Shown: positions 7,387 through 15,906 of the stretch, in pieces | Numbering within the stretch: position 1 is the stretch's first letter | Layout of the letters: each line of letters opens with the position of its first letter | Assembly (NCBI GenBank): GCA_022706765.1 | Contig: JAKJBX010000012.1 | Location: forward strand, 1-61,768 | Length of the DNA stretch: 61,768 nucleotides | Source: Bacillota bacterium | Lineage (GTDB): Bacteria > Bacillota > Clostridia > Monoglobales > Firm-18 | Direction of reading: 5' to 3' | Notes under the pieces: model-generated | What the model was told of the DNA's origin: nothing | Database searches by the model: none | Seen by the model: only the letters and a program-made list of their open reading frames with translations | Made by a program: the position numbers and the translations under genes

Positions 7387-8250
7387 TTGAAACAATATGA
7401 AATCGCAAACGTCAGACTGAGCATCAGCGGCGCAGACAGCGCATTTTTTGAAAGACGCATGCGCGCATATCTTGCCGACGATTTACAGGACGGTGATATC
7501 CGCATAACTTTTCACGCTGCTGACAGTATTACGCTTCCCGAGGGAAAGCATATCGGGGAGGCACACAGATGGCGTTGGATGGATTTGGGCGAGAGGGGGT
7601 TTGCCGCATACCAGTGGTACGCATTTCTCAACCGCAATATCTCGCTCATTACTGCCGACAGGCAATTTAACAACATTGATTTGCAGCTTTGTGAGTTTGC
7701 AAACAGCTTAGGTATTTCCAATGAAAGGCGGAGCTTTTTCGCCGTCGGCGAAATCTTTCACTATGCCATATTGCAAACGGCGGGGCTGGTCTTTCATGCT
7801 TCGGCGATTGATTACGACGGCAGCGGGATACTGTTTTCGGCGCCGTCCGGTACTGGTAAGTCGACCCACACCTCGCTGTGGGAAAAGTACTACCCTGAAA
7901 AGACACGGGTTATCAACGACGATACACCGGCAATCCGGTTTTTGCAGGACACGCCGTATGCTTTCGGTACCCCGTGGAGCGGCAAGACTGAGAAGAATCA
8001 AAACATTGCCGCACCCGTAAGGGCGATTTTCTTTTTGGAACGTGCGGCAGAAAACAGGCTGAGCGAGATTTCGGGTGCAGACGCCGTTTCCCGCATGCTC
8101 AACGAGGTGCGAAAGTCGGTGTTCCCTGAGATGATGACGCACAGCCTTGACATGATAAACCGTCTGTTACAAAGCGTTCCCGTGTATGTGCTGCACTGCA
8201 ACATTTCGAAAGAAGCGGTCGATTTGGTACGGCGCACACTGGACATATAA
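7387..8250 (+). CDS. HPr kinase (HprK)-like P-loop protein
   Basis: 287 residues from a TTG start preceded by AAAGGATG. The N-terminal half is unassigned; it has a WMDLGERGFAAYQWYA stretch. Residues about 130-285 resemble the HprK/PEP carboxykinase fold: Walker A SAPSGTGKS with Lys158, INDDTP about 27 residues later, and FGTPWSGK. Relatives of this kind stand beside PqqD-like and ABC genes in lasso-peptide and other RiPP clusters, where some phosphorylate the precursor (paeninodin type). Here the gene follows the peptide gene in the same direction, though a terminator and 340 bases separate them. It is probably a tailoring kinase rather than the carbon-catabolite HprK, since the HPr(Ser-P) signature is not seen. 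Confidence 0.72.
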   Translation: MKQYEIANVRLSISGADSAFFERRMRAYLADDLQDGDIRITFHAADSITLPEGKHIGEAHRWRWMDLGERGFAAYQWYAFLNRNISLITADRQFNNIDLQLCEFANSLGISNERRSFFAVGEIFHYAILQTAGLVFHASAIDYDGSGILFSAPSGTGKSTHTSLWEKYYPEKTRVINDDTPAIRFLQDTPYAFGTPWSGKTEKNQNIAAPVRAIFFLERAAENRLSEISGADAVSRMLNEVRKSVFPEMMTHSLDMINRLLQSVPVYVLHCNISKEAVDLVRRTLDI

Positions 8251-8341
8251 CCCGGCGGCAAACGCTATGCTTCTTAAATAAGCCACCCGCTATGGCGGCA
8301 AGCGTTATGCACTGCCGGTTGTGAAATTGTGAAAACAGAAC

Positions 8342-8400
8342 AAAGCGCAGGCGGATTCATTTCGCCGGAGCGCGGAAATTGCGCCGAATTTGCGTAATTC
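8342..8400. repeat. Second dispersed repeat family, inverted copy 2
   Basis: Reverse complement of the block at 2311-2370 with only a few changes (GCGCAGGCGGATTCATTTCG, then CCGGAGCGCGGAAATT). The 8251-8341 stretch before it holds a short repeated GGCGGCAA(A/G)CG(C/T)TATGC and no gene. Confidence 0.68.
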
Positions 8401-8437
8401 CCTATGGATCAAGAAAATGACAGATAGGAGCGTACCT

Positions 8438-10090
8438 ATGACAAAGAGGATTGTATCTTATGCTTTGATTTGCGTGATTGTAATATCGGTATTCCAGTGT
8501 GCAGCGACGGCGCAAACACAATTTCCCGATCTGAGCGGCGACCACTGGGCATATGCCGCAGTGAATGCACTGGTCTCGGACGGCACCGTCAAAGGTTTTG
8601 AGGACGGGACGTTCCGCCCCAATGACACGGTTTCCCGTGCGGAGTTCGTGAAGATGATCGGCAAGGGCGCAGACAAAAGAAGCGGTGATTTTGCCGATGT
8701 CAGCACATCCCATTGGGGTTATGACTACATCATGTATTCAGGGCTCGAGGGCAGCGGCGGCAACTTCAACCCGGACGTACCCATCACTAGAAACGATGTA
8801 TTAAACCTGGTTTGGACAAGGAACGGCAGTAAGACAGGCGTCCTTGCGCCTTCCGTGATCACCGCACAGGGCAGCAGTGCCGATGCGGTGGCATGGGCAT
8901 ATACTTACGGCATCATGGTCGGCAACGACGGTGTGAACCTCAGACTGTCCGACAGCCTTTCGAGGGCTGAGGCGGCTGTGCTGATCATCAGGGCAAGGGA
9001 CGTCGGCGCCAATGCCGCGACCCGGGACTTTATTGATACGGTTTCGCCGAAAGTGCTCGAAACGGTGTATAGCAGCGTCAGGCTGTTTGATGACGCAGCA
9101 TATACGCCCGACAAGACCATCACCTACGGTGAGTTGTCAAGGGCAGCGCTGAGACTGGGCACCGAAGCGTTTGAGCTGACCTATGACGGACTTAGCAAAA
9201 CGGCGCCATTTAAACACGCGTACGCCGTGGACTTCAACATCGTCGCCAAGGATGTTTTCGGGGAGGATAAAATCACCGCTGAGAACATCGACAAACCTGC
9301 GACCGTAAAGGATACGCTTGCGGCGCTGACCTATAATATGATCCGTAAATCGGCTTCGCCTGTGAAGTATGGACAAACAGGCGCCTATTACAAAGACATC
9401 ACCGCGATCGGCACAAAAATGTCGGACATCTGCCTGACATACAGCTTTGGCAGCGGCGTACAGCTCTATGCGGACGGCAGCATCAAGCCGGATAAGACCG
9501 TCACGATGAAGGAGTTTGTGGCACTGCTGCTCCAACTCGACCATCTGATCGGCTCGCAGACCGAATATACCACGGACTATACCGGCAGGCTGCGTGTTGC
9601 AAAGAACAGTAAAATCAGCAAAAACACCGACGCATACCCCGCCAATTCCGCCGATTTCCAATGTATATTGGAGGGCGTGCCGAACGCCGTCTATACCACG
9701 CCGTTCGTGAATAACGTCAATGGCAGCAATCCTAAGAGCACCTATGATTTCACCAGGGAATACAGAGAGATGTTTGTCAACTTCATGGACGAATTCAAGG
9801 TCAAGCTGACAGGCAATACCGGACTTAAAATCAGGATCACCTACTACCCGACGCTGGTCATCGAAAACGGTAACGACGCAACCATCAGGGCAAAGTTTGA
9901 AATCCTTGAAAACCCGGGACAAACGCCTCTGAGCAGTCTGTTAAAGGATAGCCTTGACGTTTCGGACGTCTCGTCCATTGACGCCGCCAAGGTGTTCTAC
10001 GGGGATATTGTCGTCGGGCAAAAGTTCAAGGATATTTATATCCCGAGCGACCTGGCAAAAATCAAACAAATCGTATACGTTCTTTCATAG
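8438..10090 (+). CDS. SLH-domain surface protein, N-terminal SLH type
   Basis: The ATG at 8438 is preferred (ATAGGAG 7 bases upstream); it gives 550 residues with a signal peptide (MTKRIVSYALICVIVISVF, ending near ATAQ). Three S-layer homology segments follow at the N-terminus: FPDLSGDHWAYAAVNALVS with GFEDGTFRPNDTVSRAEF, then FADVSTSHWGYDYIM, then one ending LSDSLSRAEAAVL. SLH domains bind pyruvylated secondary cell-wall polymer, so the protein should be held at the cell surface. The remaining 350 residues are unassigned; a further SLH-like segment (GVQLYADGSIKPDKTVTMKE) lies near 365. It is the first of three SLH genes around a polysaccharide cluster. Confidence 0.85.
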   Translation: MTKRIVSYALICVIVISVFQCAATAQTQFPDLSGDHWAYAAVNALVSDGTVKGFEDGTFRPNDTVSRAEFVKMIGKGADKRSGDFADVSTSHWGYDYIMYSGLEGSGGNFNPDVPITRNDVLNLVWTRNGSKTGVLAPSVITAQGSSADAVAWAYTYGIMVGNDGVNLRLSDSLSRAEAAVLIIRARDVGANAATRDFIDTVSPKVLETVYSSVRLFDDAAYTPDKTITYGELSRAALRLGTEAFELTYDGLSKTAPFKHAYAVDFNIVAKDVFGEDKITAENIDKPATVKDTLAALTYNMIRKSASPVKYGQTGAYYKDITAIGTKMSDICLTYSFGSGVQLYADGSIKPDKTVTMKEFVALLLQLDHLIGSQTEYTTDYTGRLRVAKNSKISKNTDAYPANSADFQCILEGVPNAVYTTPFVNNVNGSNPKSTYDFTREYREMFVNFMDEFKVKLTGNTGLKIRITYYPTLVIENGNDATIRAKFEILENPGQTPLSSLLKDSLDVSDVSSIDAAKVFYGDIVVGQKFKDIYIPSDLAKIKQIVYVLS

Positions 10091-10119
10091 GAAATTACGC
10101 TGTTTTTGCGTAATTTCCA
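10091..10119 (+). terminator. Perfect hairpin directly after the SLH gene, related to the second repeat family
   Basis: GGAAATTACGC / GCGTAATTTCC with a TGTTTTT loop begins at the base after the stop codon. The following CCGGCGGGAACCAACCCCGC resembles the repeat block at 2311-2370. It may act as a terminator, although no T run follows. Confidence 0.45.
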
Positions 10120-10258
10120 TGCCCCGGCGGGAACCAACCCCGCTTGCACACCCGTTCGCACAGAAACAGCACCGACCCCGCCGTGCGCCAGCTTGCGCAG
10201 TGAACGGATACATTCGGGAAGATGCTGCGCAATCTAAAATTAAACTGAGGAAGTTTTG

Positions 10259-10957
10259 ATGATGAAGAAAACCAAACGGATCGTGCTTATCACACTGGTG
10301 GTGGTGCTGCTTGCGCTTGGCGGCCTTGCCTACTGGCAAAAGGACAACATTACCTCGCTGGTCGTTTCCATGCGGTACTCCAAGGAGGAGATCGCAGGGA
10401 AAATTGACGACAATAAAAAAAAGACTGAGAATTTGGTCAAGGAATATACCGGTGAATCGGTCAGGGATTTCACCTTTGAGGAAGAAGAACAAATCCGAAA
10501 GGGTATTCTGACGCCGGAGGAGGCGCTTGAAAGAATCAGCAATGGCGTAAAAGATGCTGAAACGGCATCCGCAGCGCCTTTTGATCCTGTAACCAAATCG
10601 GCGTCGGTGTCACCTGCCGAAGGTGACATCAGCGGCTACATCTCTCAGCTGTACCTGCTCAAAGCGCAGTATATCGGCAAGCTCGGTGATTTGGACCGCC
10701 GTGGGCGGGCGGAATATGATGCGCTGGAAAAGTCGGGAAAAACATCGAAGGCAAAGCAGGCGCTTGCCGCCAAGTACATCGGTGAGGCTTCGAGGCTCGA
10801 GGCGGAGTGTGACGCTAAGGTCGAAATACTGATTGCTGATATCCAAAGGGCGCTGAGCAAGAACGGCGAAAGCGCCAACATCATTAAAAACATCCGCAGC
10901 GCTTATGCAGAGGAAAAAATCCTGAAAAAGTCCTACTACCTCAGCGCTTACAAATAA
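10259..10957 (+). CDS. Hypothetical membrane-anchored protein with charged helical exterior
   Basis: About 232 residues from ATG 10259 (GAGGAAG upstream; TTG 10256 and ATG 10262 are close alternatives). One N-terminal membrane helix (IVLITLVVVLLALGGLAYW) is followed by a long charged, mostly helical region with coiled-coil character (KEEIAGKIDDNKKKTENLVK; GRAEYDALEKSGKTSKAKQA). No enzyme motif is visible. It lies between an SLH gene and the CpsD/CpsB genes. BY-kinases need a membrane activator, but this protein lacks the two-helix Wzz/CpsC form, so a link to CpsD is only a possibility. Confidence 0.65.
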   Translation: MMKKTKRIVLITLVVVLLALGGLAYWQKDNITSLVVSMRYSKEEIAGKIDDNKKKTENLVKEYTGESVRDFTFEEEEQIRKGILTPEEALERISNGVKDAETASAAPFDPVTKSASVSPAEGDISGYISQLYLLKAQYIGKLGDLDRRGRAEYDALEKSGKTSKAKQALAAKYIGEASRLEAECDAKVEILIADIQRALSKNGESANIIKNIRSAYAEEKILKKSYYLSAYK

Positions 10958-10974
10958 CATGTCAATATGCGGAT

Positions 10975-11065
10975 TTTGGTGTCAGACTCCATCCTTTATA
11001 GGGAATGATGTAAAAAACCTGTTCCAACCCATAAAACCCTGTGCGGACCGTATGTAAGTAAACCT
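10975..11065 (-). pseudogene. Possible gene remnant in the spacer before cpsD
   Basis: On the minus strand an uninterrupted frame without a good start ends ...FYIIPYKGWSLTPKSAY and stops near 10975. The composition looks coding, but I cannot assign it and there is no ribosome site. It may be the decayed end of a mobile gene. Confidence 0.2.
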
Positions 11066-11095
11066 TAAAAATGCAAAATATTTACGTATAAAGTC

Positions 11096-11124
11096 TTGAA
11101 TTTATTCAGAAAAGATGCTATACT
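11096..11124 (+). promoter_or_regulatory. Sigma-A promoter of the polysaccharide kinase operon
   Basis: TTGAAT (11096-11101), 17-base spacer, TATACT (11119-11124). It lies about 85 bases before the cpsD start and no closer promoter is seen. Confidence 0.75.
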
Positions 11125-11210
11125 ATGTGTACAAGCAGCGTTTATTGGGATGGATTAGGGGAAAACTTATGATGCTTCTTACTATACTATAAGTGTTATG
11201 GAGACAAATT

Positions 11211-12020
11211 ATGAACCTATTGAGCAACAATAAAAAGATGGACAGAAATATTCGTAGGGACAAAAAGCAGGAAAAGAAATATATCAAAACGACCCGAACC
11301 AATATCTTGGGGGCTAAGACGTCATTTGCGACCTTGGAGTCATACCGGTCAGTGCGCACGAATATTATGTTTTCTCTGCCGGATGAAACCGGTTGCAGGA
11401 ATATCGTTGTGACAAGCGCCATGCCGGGCGACGGCAAAACGACGACCTGCATCAACCTTGCCATCACCTTTGGGCAGGCAGGCAAGAAAGTTTTGGTCAT
11501 CGACTGCGATATGCGCTGTCCCCGTATCCACTTGTATTTGGGCAGTGATAATGAGGCGGGACTGAGCAATGTGCTGGCAGGCTTTGCCGATGTTGACGAG
11601 GTTGTCAGGCACAAAGAGGGCGTATACTTCATTACGGCAGGTCTTATTCCTCAAAACCCTGCGGAGCTTCTGTCGTCTCAAAAAATGGAAAAATTGATTG
11701 AGAAGCTTTCTGAAAGCTATGACTATATCTTTTTCGATACGCCGCCGTTGGCATTTGTTGCGGATGCGGTCACATTTTTAAAGAACATTTCGGGTGTTAT
11801 CCTGATTGCGAGACAAAAATACACGTTGCACCACGCGATTGAAGCGGCGGTTTCGGCGCTGACCTTTGCGAACGCAAAGGTGCTTGGTTTTATCTTGAAT
11901 GACGCCGACTCTGAGGAAATCAACTATAAAAAACGCAAATATGGCAATAACCATTACCAGCACAGCTATTATTACAACAACCATGACTATTACCGCAATC
12001 AAAGAGGCAAATACCGATAA
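11211..12020 (+). CDS. CpsD/CapB-family bacterial tyrosine kinase
   Basis: Cytoplasmic BY-kinase that controls exopolysaccharide synthesis. ATG 11211 is chosen because GGAG sits 7 bases upstream; this gives 269 residues. Walker A PGDGKTTT carries Lys76; the Walker A' segment VLVIDCDMRCPR is at about 96-107; Walker B is IFFDTPPLAFVADA. The C-terminus is a tyrosine cluster (HYQHSYYYNNHDYYRNQRG), the autophosphorylation tail of this family. The usual membrane activator gene (CpsC/Wzz) is not adjacent. The cognate phosphatase gene (CpsB type) follows 37 bases downstream. Confidence 0.92.
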   Translation: MNLLSNNKKMDRNIRRDKKQEKKYIKTTRTNILGAKTSFATLESYRSVRTNIMFSLPDETGCRNIVVTSAMPGDGKTTTCINLAITFGQAGKKVLVIDCDMRCPRIHLYLGSDNEAGLSNVLAGFADVDEVVRHKEGVYFITAGLIPQNPAELLSSQKMEKLIEKLSESYDYIFFDTPPLAFVADAVTFLKNISGVILIARQKYTLHHAIEAAVSALTFANAKVLGFILNDADSEEINYKKRKYGNNHYQHSYYYNNHDYYRNQRGKYR

Positions 12021-12057
12021 CGCATAGGAACCAAGCGTTTAAGGAGCATATATTCCG

Positions 12058-12783
12058 ATGATTGACTTTCATACGCATATTTTGCCGGGTATTGACGATG
12101 GTGCATCAAACGCATACGAATCGCTGCAAATATTGCAAATGCTCAAAAGCCAAGGCATAGATACGGTGCTTGCAACGCCGCATTATTACGGCGACTACCA
12201 CACCGTTGACGGCTTTTTGTCCGCCCGCGGCGCCGCATACCAAAAGCTGATGCAGGCGGTCCATGAAGCGAACGTCAGTGTTCCGAAAATTATTTTGGGT
12301 GCAGAGGTACGGCTGTCCTACGAGCTTATACAAGATGCCGGCCTCAAAAGGCTTTGCATCGGGGATACCAAATGTGTATTGACGGAAATGTCGGACGGAT
12401 ACTGGTTTGAATGGGTTTATGATGCGGTCAGGAAGATGAAGGAAGATATGGGGCTGATACCCGTGATCGCCCATTTGGAGCGCTATGCGGACTCACCGCC
12501 CGGTATGGGAAAATTCGAGAGGTTGTTCATGCTGGATGTACCGATCCAAATCAATGCGGACGCCGCCGCCGATTTTAAACTTTGGCGGAACGTAAAGGCG
12601 CTGATGGACAAAAACCGGGTACATATCATCGGCTCCGATTCGCACAATGTGTCTGCCAGGCGACCCAGGATGGATGTGGCTTATCGGAAGATCAGCAAAA
12701 AATACGGCACCCAGCGATGGGCATTTCTGCAAAAAAACGCTGAGATGCTGCTCGACGGCAATCGCATACATAGTGGCTCCTAA
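12058..12783 (+). CDS. CpsB/YwqE-type PHP-domain tyrosine phosphatase
   Basis: Manganese-dependent phosphatase that removes phosphate from the CpsD kinase. The 241 residues start MIDFHTHILPGIDDG, with metal ligands His5 and His7, and go on to VLATPHYY, AEVRLSYE, IAHLERY and IGSDSHN, the usual metal-ligand blocks of the PHP fold. A TTAAGGAGC ribosome site precedes the ATG. Length is close to that of YwqE and CpsB (about 245-255). It is co-transcribed with the kinase upstream and the dehydratase downstream (spacing 37 and 32 bases). Confidence 0.93.
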   Translation: MIDFHTHILPGIDDGASNAYESLQILQMLKSQGIDTVLATPHYYGDYHTVDGFLSARGAAYQKLMQAVHEANVSVPKIILGAEVRLSYELIQDAGLKRLCIGDTKCVLTEMSDGYWFEWVYDAVRKMKEDMGLIPVIAHLERYADSPPGMGKFERLFMLDVPIQINADAAADFKLWRNVKALMDKNRVHIIGSDSHNVSARRPRMDVAYRKISKKYGTQRWAFLQKNAEMLLDGNRIHSGS

Positions 12784-12815
12784 CTGTGGCGTATGCAAAT
12801 TGGGGGGGCAAATCA

Positions 12816-14336
12816 ATGGACAAGAGAATAGAAAAAATGCTTGTGATCGGCGCCGGCGCCGGCGGCGGCATGGTGATCGATGATTTTAACAGAAACCACC
12901 GTGGCGCTTATGATATCGTCGGTGTGATTGACGATGATATTGCAAAAAGAGGCAGCCGGCTTTATGGTGTTCCCGTGCTGGGGGACCGGTATGACATCGA
13001 GATCGTCTGTGCCGAGAAAGGCGTAGACGTCATTTTAATTGCCATACCCTCGCTTTCGCCGGAGGAAAAGGCAAAAATCCTGCAAATCTGCACCAACACA
13101 GCCTGCCGCATCAAGATGCTGCCAAGTATTGCGGAGATTTTAGAAATCGGCAGCGTCAACCAAAGCGTCAGGAACGTCGACATTGAGGATCTTTTGGCAC
13201 GTGAGCCGGTTAGGCTGAACAATGCTCGGATTACGGACTGCATCAGGGGCAAGACCGTGCTCGTTACGGGCGGAGGCGGTTCTATCGGGTCGGAGCTGTG
13301 CAGGCAGATTGCCAGGCACAATCCTGAAAAAATCATCATTTTTGATATTTACGAAAACAGTGTCTATGATTTGCTGAACGAGTTTTCGAGCCGAGCGGGT
13401 CACGTTGGGATCGAGGCGATTATTGGAAGCGTCAGGGACAAGGAACGGCTGTCTAAGATTTTTTCAAGATACAGACCCAACATTGTTTTTCACGCAGCGG
13501 CGCATAAGCATGTGCCCCTGATGGAAGCCAATCCCTCGCAGGCGGTGCTCAACAATGTGTTCGGCACGATGAACGCGGCAAATTGCGCCAAGAAATACGG
13601 TGCGGAAAAGTTTATTCTCATCTCCACCGACAAGGCGGTCAACCCCACCAATGTGATGGGCGCGACCAAAAGGCTGTGCGAGCTGGTTATCCAGTCGATG
13701 AGCCATGACAGCAATACAGAGTTTGCGGCGGTGCGTTTCGGGAATGTGCTGGGCAGCAACGGGTCGGTCATTCCGCTGTTCAATAAACAGATCAGGAATG
13801 GCGGACCTGTCACGTTGACGCATCGGGATATCACACGCTATTTTATGACGATTTCCGAAGCGGCGCAGCTGGTTTTAGAGGCGGCGACCTATGCGTCGGG
13901 CGGCGAGATATATGTGCTCGATATGGGTAAGCCCGTTAAAATATATGATTTGGCAGTCAATCTCATAAAGCTGTCGGGGTTGGAGCCGTACAAGGACATT
14001 GATATTAAAATCATCGGACTCCGCTCCGGCGAGAAGCTCTATGAGGAGCTCCTCATGAGCGAGGAGGGATTGGCAACCACACAAAACAACAAGATTTTCA
14101 TCGCCAAGCCGGTTGACGTTGACAAGGCGGAATTTGAAAAAGGACTGCTCCGACTGGGTCATGCAGCGGTTATGCAGGACAATACAACCATCCGAAGGGT
14201 GTTAAAGGAAATGGTTGGAAATTATACATATTGCTGTGAAGATGAGGCGTCTCACAGCTATGCGTATGAGGATGAAGTTGTCAATATCGAGGACATCAAG
14301 AAGGATTACCTGCTTAAACACCTTGATATTATTTAA
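12816..14336 (+). CDS. Nucleoside-diphosphate-sugar 4,6-dehydratase, CapD/FlaA1-like, without membrane segment
   Basis: Probably makes a UDP-4-keto-6-deoxy sugar for surface polysaccharide. ATG 12816 is favoured (run of seven G bases upstream), giving 506 residues. An N-terminal Rossmann/CoA-binding-like domain (VIGAGAGGG...IVGVIDDD) is followed by an NAD-binding dehydratase domain with TGGGGSIGSE at 151-160, DKAVNPTNVMGATKR with Lys285, and Met281 in place of the usual Tyr, as in FlaA1/PglF. Long CapD and PglF enzymes carry about four N-terminal membrane helices; these are absent here, so this one should be soluble. No glycosyltransferase genes are next to it, so the full pathway must lie elsewhere. 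Confidence 0.88.
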   Translation: MDKRIEKMLVIGAGAGGGMVIDDFNRNHRGAYDIVGVIDDDIAKRGSRLYGVPVLGDRYDIEIVCAEKGVDVILIAIPSLSPEEKAKILQICTNTACRIKMLPSIAEILEIGSVNQSVRNVDIEDLLAREPVRLNNARITDCIRGKTVLVTGGGGSIGSELCRQIARHNPEKIIIFDIYENSVYDLLNEFSSRAGHVGIEAIIGSVRDKERLSKIFSRYRPNIVFHAAAHKHVPLMEANPSQAVLNNVFGTMNAANCAKKYGAEKFILISTDKAVNPTNVMGATKRLCELVIQSMSHDSNTEFAAVRFGNVLGSNGSVIPLFNKQIRNGGPVTLTHRDITRYFMTISEAAQLVLEAATYASGGEIYVLDMGKPVKIYDLAVNLIKLSGLEPYKDIDIKIIGLRSGEKLYEELLMSEEGLATTQNNKIFIAKPVDVDKAEFEKGLLRLGHAAVMQDNTTIRRVLKEMVGNYTYCCEDEASHSYAYEDEVVNIEDIKKDYLLKHLDII

Positions 14337-14351
14337 AAAGGAGTGAAGATT

Positions 14352-15893
14352 ATGAAGAGTTTATTGGGTAAAATGATCAGTTGTGTGTTGATCACGGTCA
14401 TGCTTGCCGGCATGATGACTGTCAGCGCGGTGACGATCGAAAAGCGGAGCGGCTCATTTGACTACGACAGCATCACGGAGCTAATCGATACGTTAGAAGA
14501 TACGCTTGACGCCGCGGGGTCGGTTGCCGCCAGAAACGAGCTGTTCAATTGGGGCAAATATTATTTGGAGGATGATGACCGTCTGGATGATCTGATGGAG
14601 ATCGTTTACGTCATCACCCCCTCCACTGTAATCGAGGATAACGATCCTTTGAAGAGCTTGAAGGAATTGTTGAAGAGTTTATCTGCTCAAAAGACCGAGC
14701 TGTTGTTTGCGCTCAGCTTCATCAAGAGCATAGACGAGAGCGACAGGGCGGATGCGCTGGATGCGTTCAAGGATAGGATAGGATACCTTGATTACGAGAA
14801 TGTCTCGTTTTCTTCAAAGGAAACAACGGCGCTCAATAGTGTGTACAGCAACCTTGTCAGCGCAGGTTTTCGGCAAACGCTGCTGAGCGGTCATCAAATC
14901 GACGCTATGGTGATGCTTACGCTGTTTAGCTGCGTCGAGGGCGAATTTATGCTGACCGACAGCAGCTCGAACAGCAAAAAGCTTGCCGTTAAGTCGGTAA
15001 GCAGCGGGTTTGCAAACAGGTTTGTGGAAAACCTTGAAGTCTATTTTACCTCAGTCAATAGCAAATCCCTCAGCAGCGGCACCAACAAGGCGATTGCCAC
15101 GGCGATTTTAGAAGCCCTTGTAGAAAAGATTAATTCCGGTGAAACCAACGACAATATTGCCGACTACAAAACGCTTTTTGGCAAAATCGGACTCTATGAA
15201 GCACGCTCGTCCGGCGGCAGTCCCACTAGTCCCACCGGTCCTGGTATCACCATTTATCAGCCGCCCACGGATGCTATGGGAAACAATCAGCCTGTCGTCA
15301 TCCCCACACCTTTTGTAACTGCGGACACCGGTGCGGCGGTCGGACAGTTCTCTGATCTTGAAAGTTCAAGATGGTCGGCGCCATATATCGGAGAGCTAAC
15401 CAGCCGCAAAATTTTCAGGGGCTATGAGGACGGACAGTTCAAGCCCGCACAGGGCATCACCAGGGAAGAGCTTGCAGTTACGATGATCAGGGCGCTCGGG
15501 CTTGAGACAAGACTTGCTTCGGCCACGAACCTGCCCTATACCGACGTTGACAAAATTTCCGATTGGGCAAAATCCTCGGTTGCGCTTGCAACGGAGCTTG
15601 GAATATATGTCGGCTACGATGACGGCTCATTCCAGCCGAAGAGGGTCATCTCACGTGAAGAGATGTCTGCTCTGATCGCACGCTCGCTGACCAAACAGGC
15701 GCCCGAGGTTGCGCTGACCTTTACGGACAAAGCCGCCATCGGCGCATGGGCGCTGGCATCGGTCGAAAAGGCATATGCGCTGGGTATCGTCAAGGGCTAT
15801 GAAGATACCACCTTCCGCCCACAAAATACCATCACCAGAGAAGAAGTCGTCACCATCATCTACAACTTTATGTACACCGAAAATCTTCTGTAA
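14352..15893 (+). CDS. SLH-domain surface protein, C-terminal SLH type
   Basis: 513 residues from ATG 14352 (AAAAGGAG about 10 bases upstream). Signal peptide: MKSLLGKMISCVLITVMLAG, cleaved probably after VSA. Residues about 30-285 are helical and unassigned. A Ser/Gly/Pro/Thr linker (SSGGSPTSPTGPG) leads to three C-terminal SLH segments starting FSDLESSRWSAPYIGEL, YTDVDKISDWAKSS and FTDKAAIGAWALASVEKA, each with the GYxDGxFxPxxxIxREE block. Surface-anchored through the secondary cell-wall polymer. It starts 15 bases after the dehydratase stop, so it may be in the same transcript. Function of the N-terminal domain unknown. Confidence 0.87.
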   Translation: MKSLLGKMISCVLITVMLAGMMTVSAVTIEKRSGSFDYDSITELIDTLEDTLDAAGSVAARNELFNWGKYYLEDDDRLDDLMEIVYVITPSTVIEDNDPLKSLKELLKSLSAQKTELLFALSFIKSIDESDRADALDAFKDRIGYLDYENVSFSSKETTALNSVYSNLVSAGFRQTLLSGHQIDAMVMLTLFSCVEGEFMLTDSSSNSKKLAVKSVSSGFANRFVENLEVYFTSVNSKSLSSGTNKAIATAILEALVEKINSGETNDNIADYKTLFGKIGLYEARSSGGSPTSPTGPGITIYQPPTDAMGNNQPVVIPTPFVTADTGAAVGQFSDLESSRWSAPYIGELTSRKIFRGYEDGQFKPAQGITREELAVTMIRALGLETRLASATNLPYTDVDKISDWAKSSVALATELGIYVGYDDGSFQPKRVISREEMSALIARSLTKQAPEVALTFTDKAAIGAWALASVEKAYALGIVKGYEDTTFRPQNTITREEVVTIIYNFMYTENLL

Positions 15894-15906
15894 AGGATAA
15901 TCCGGG

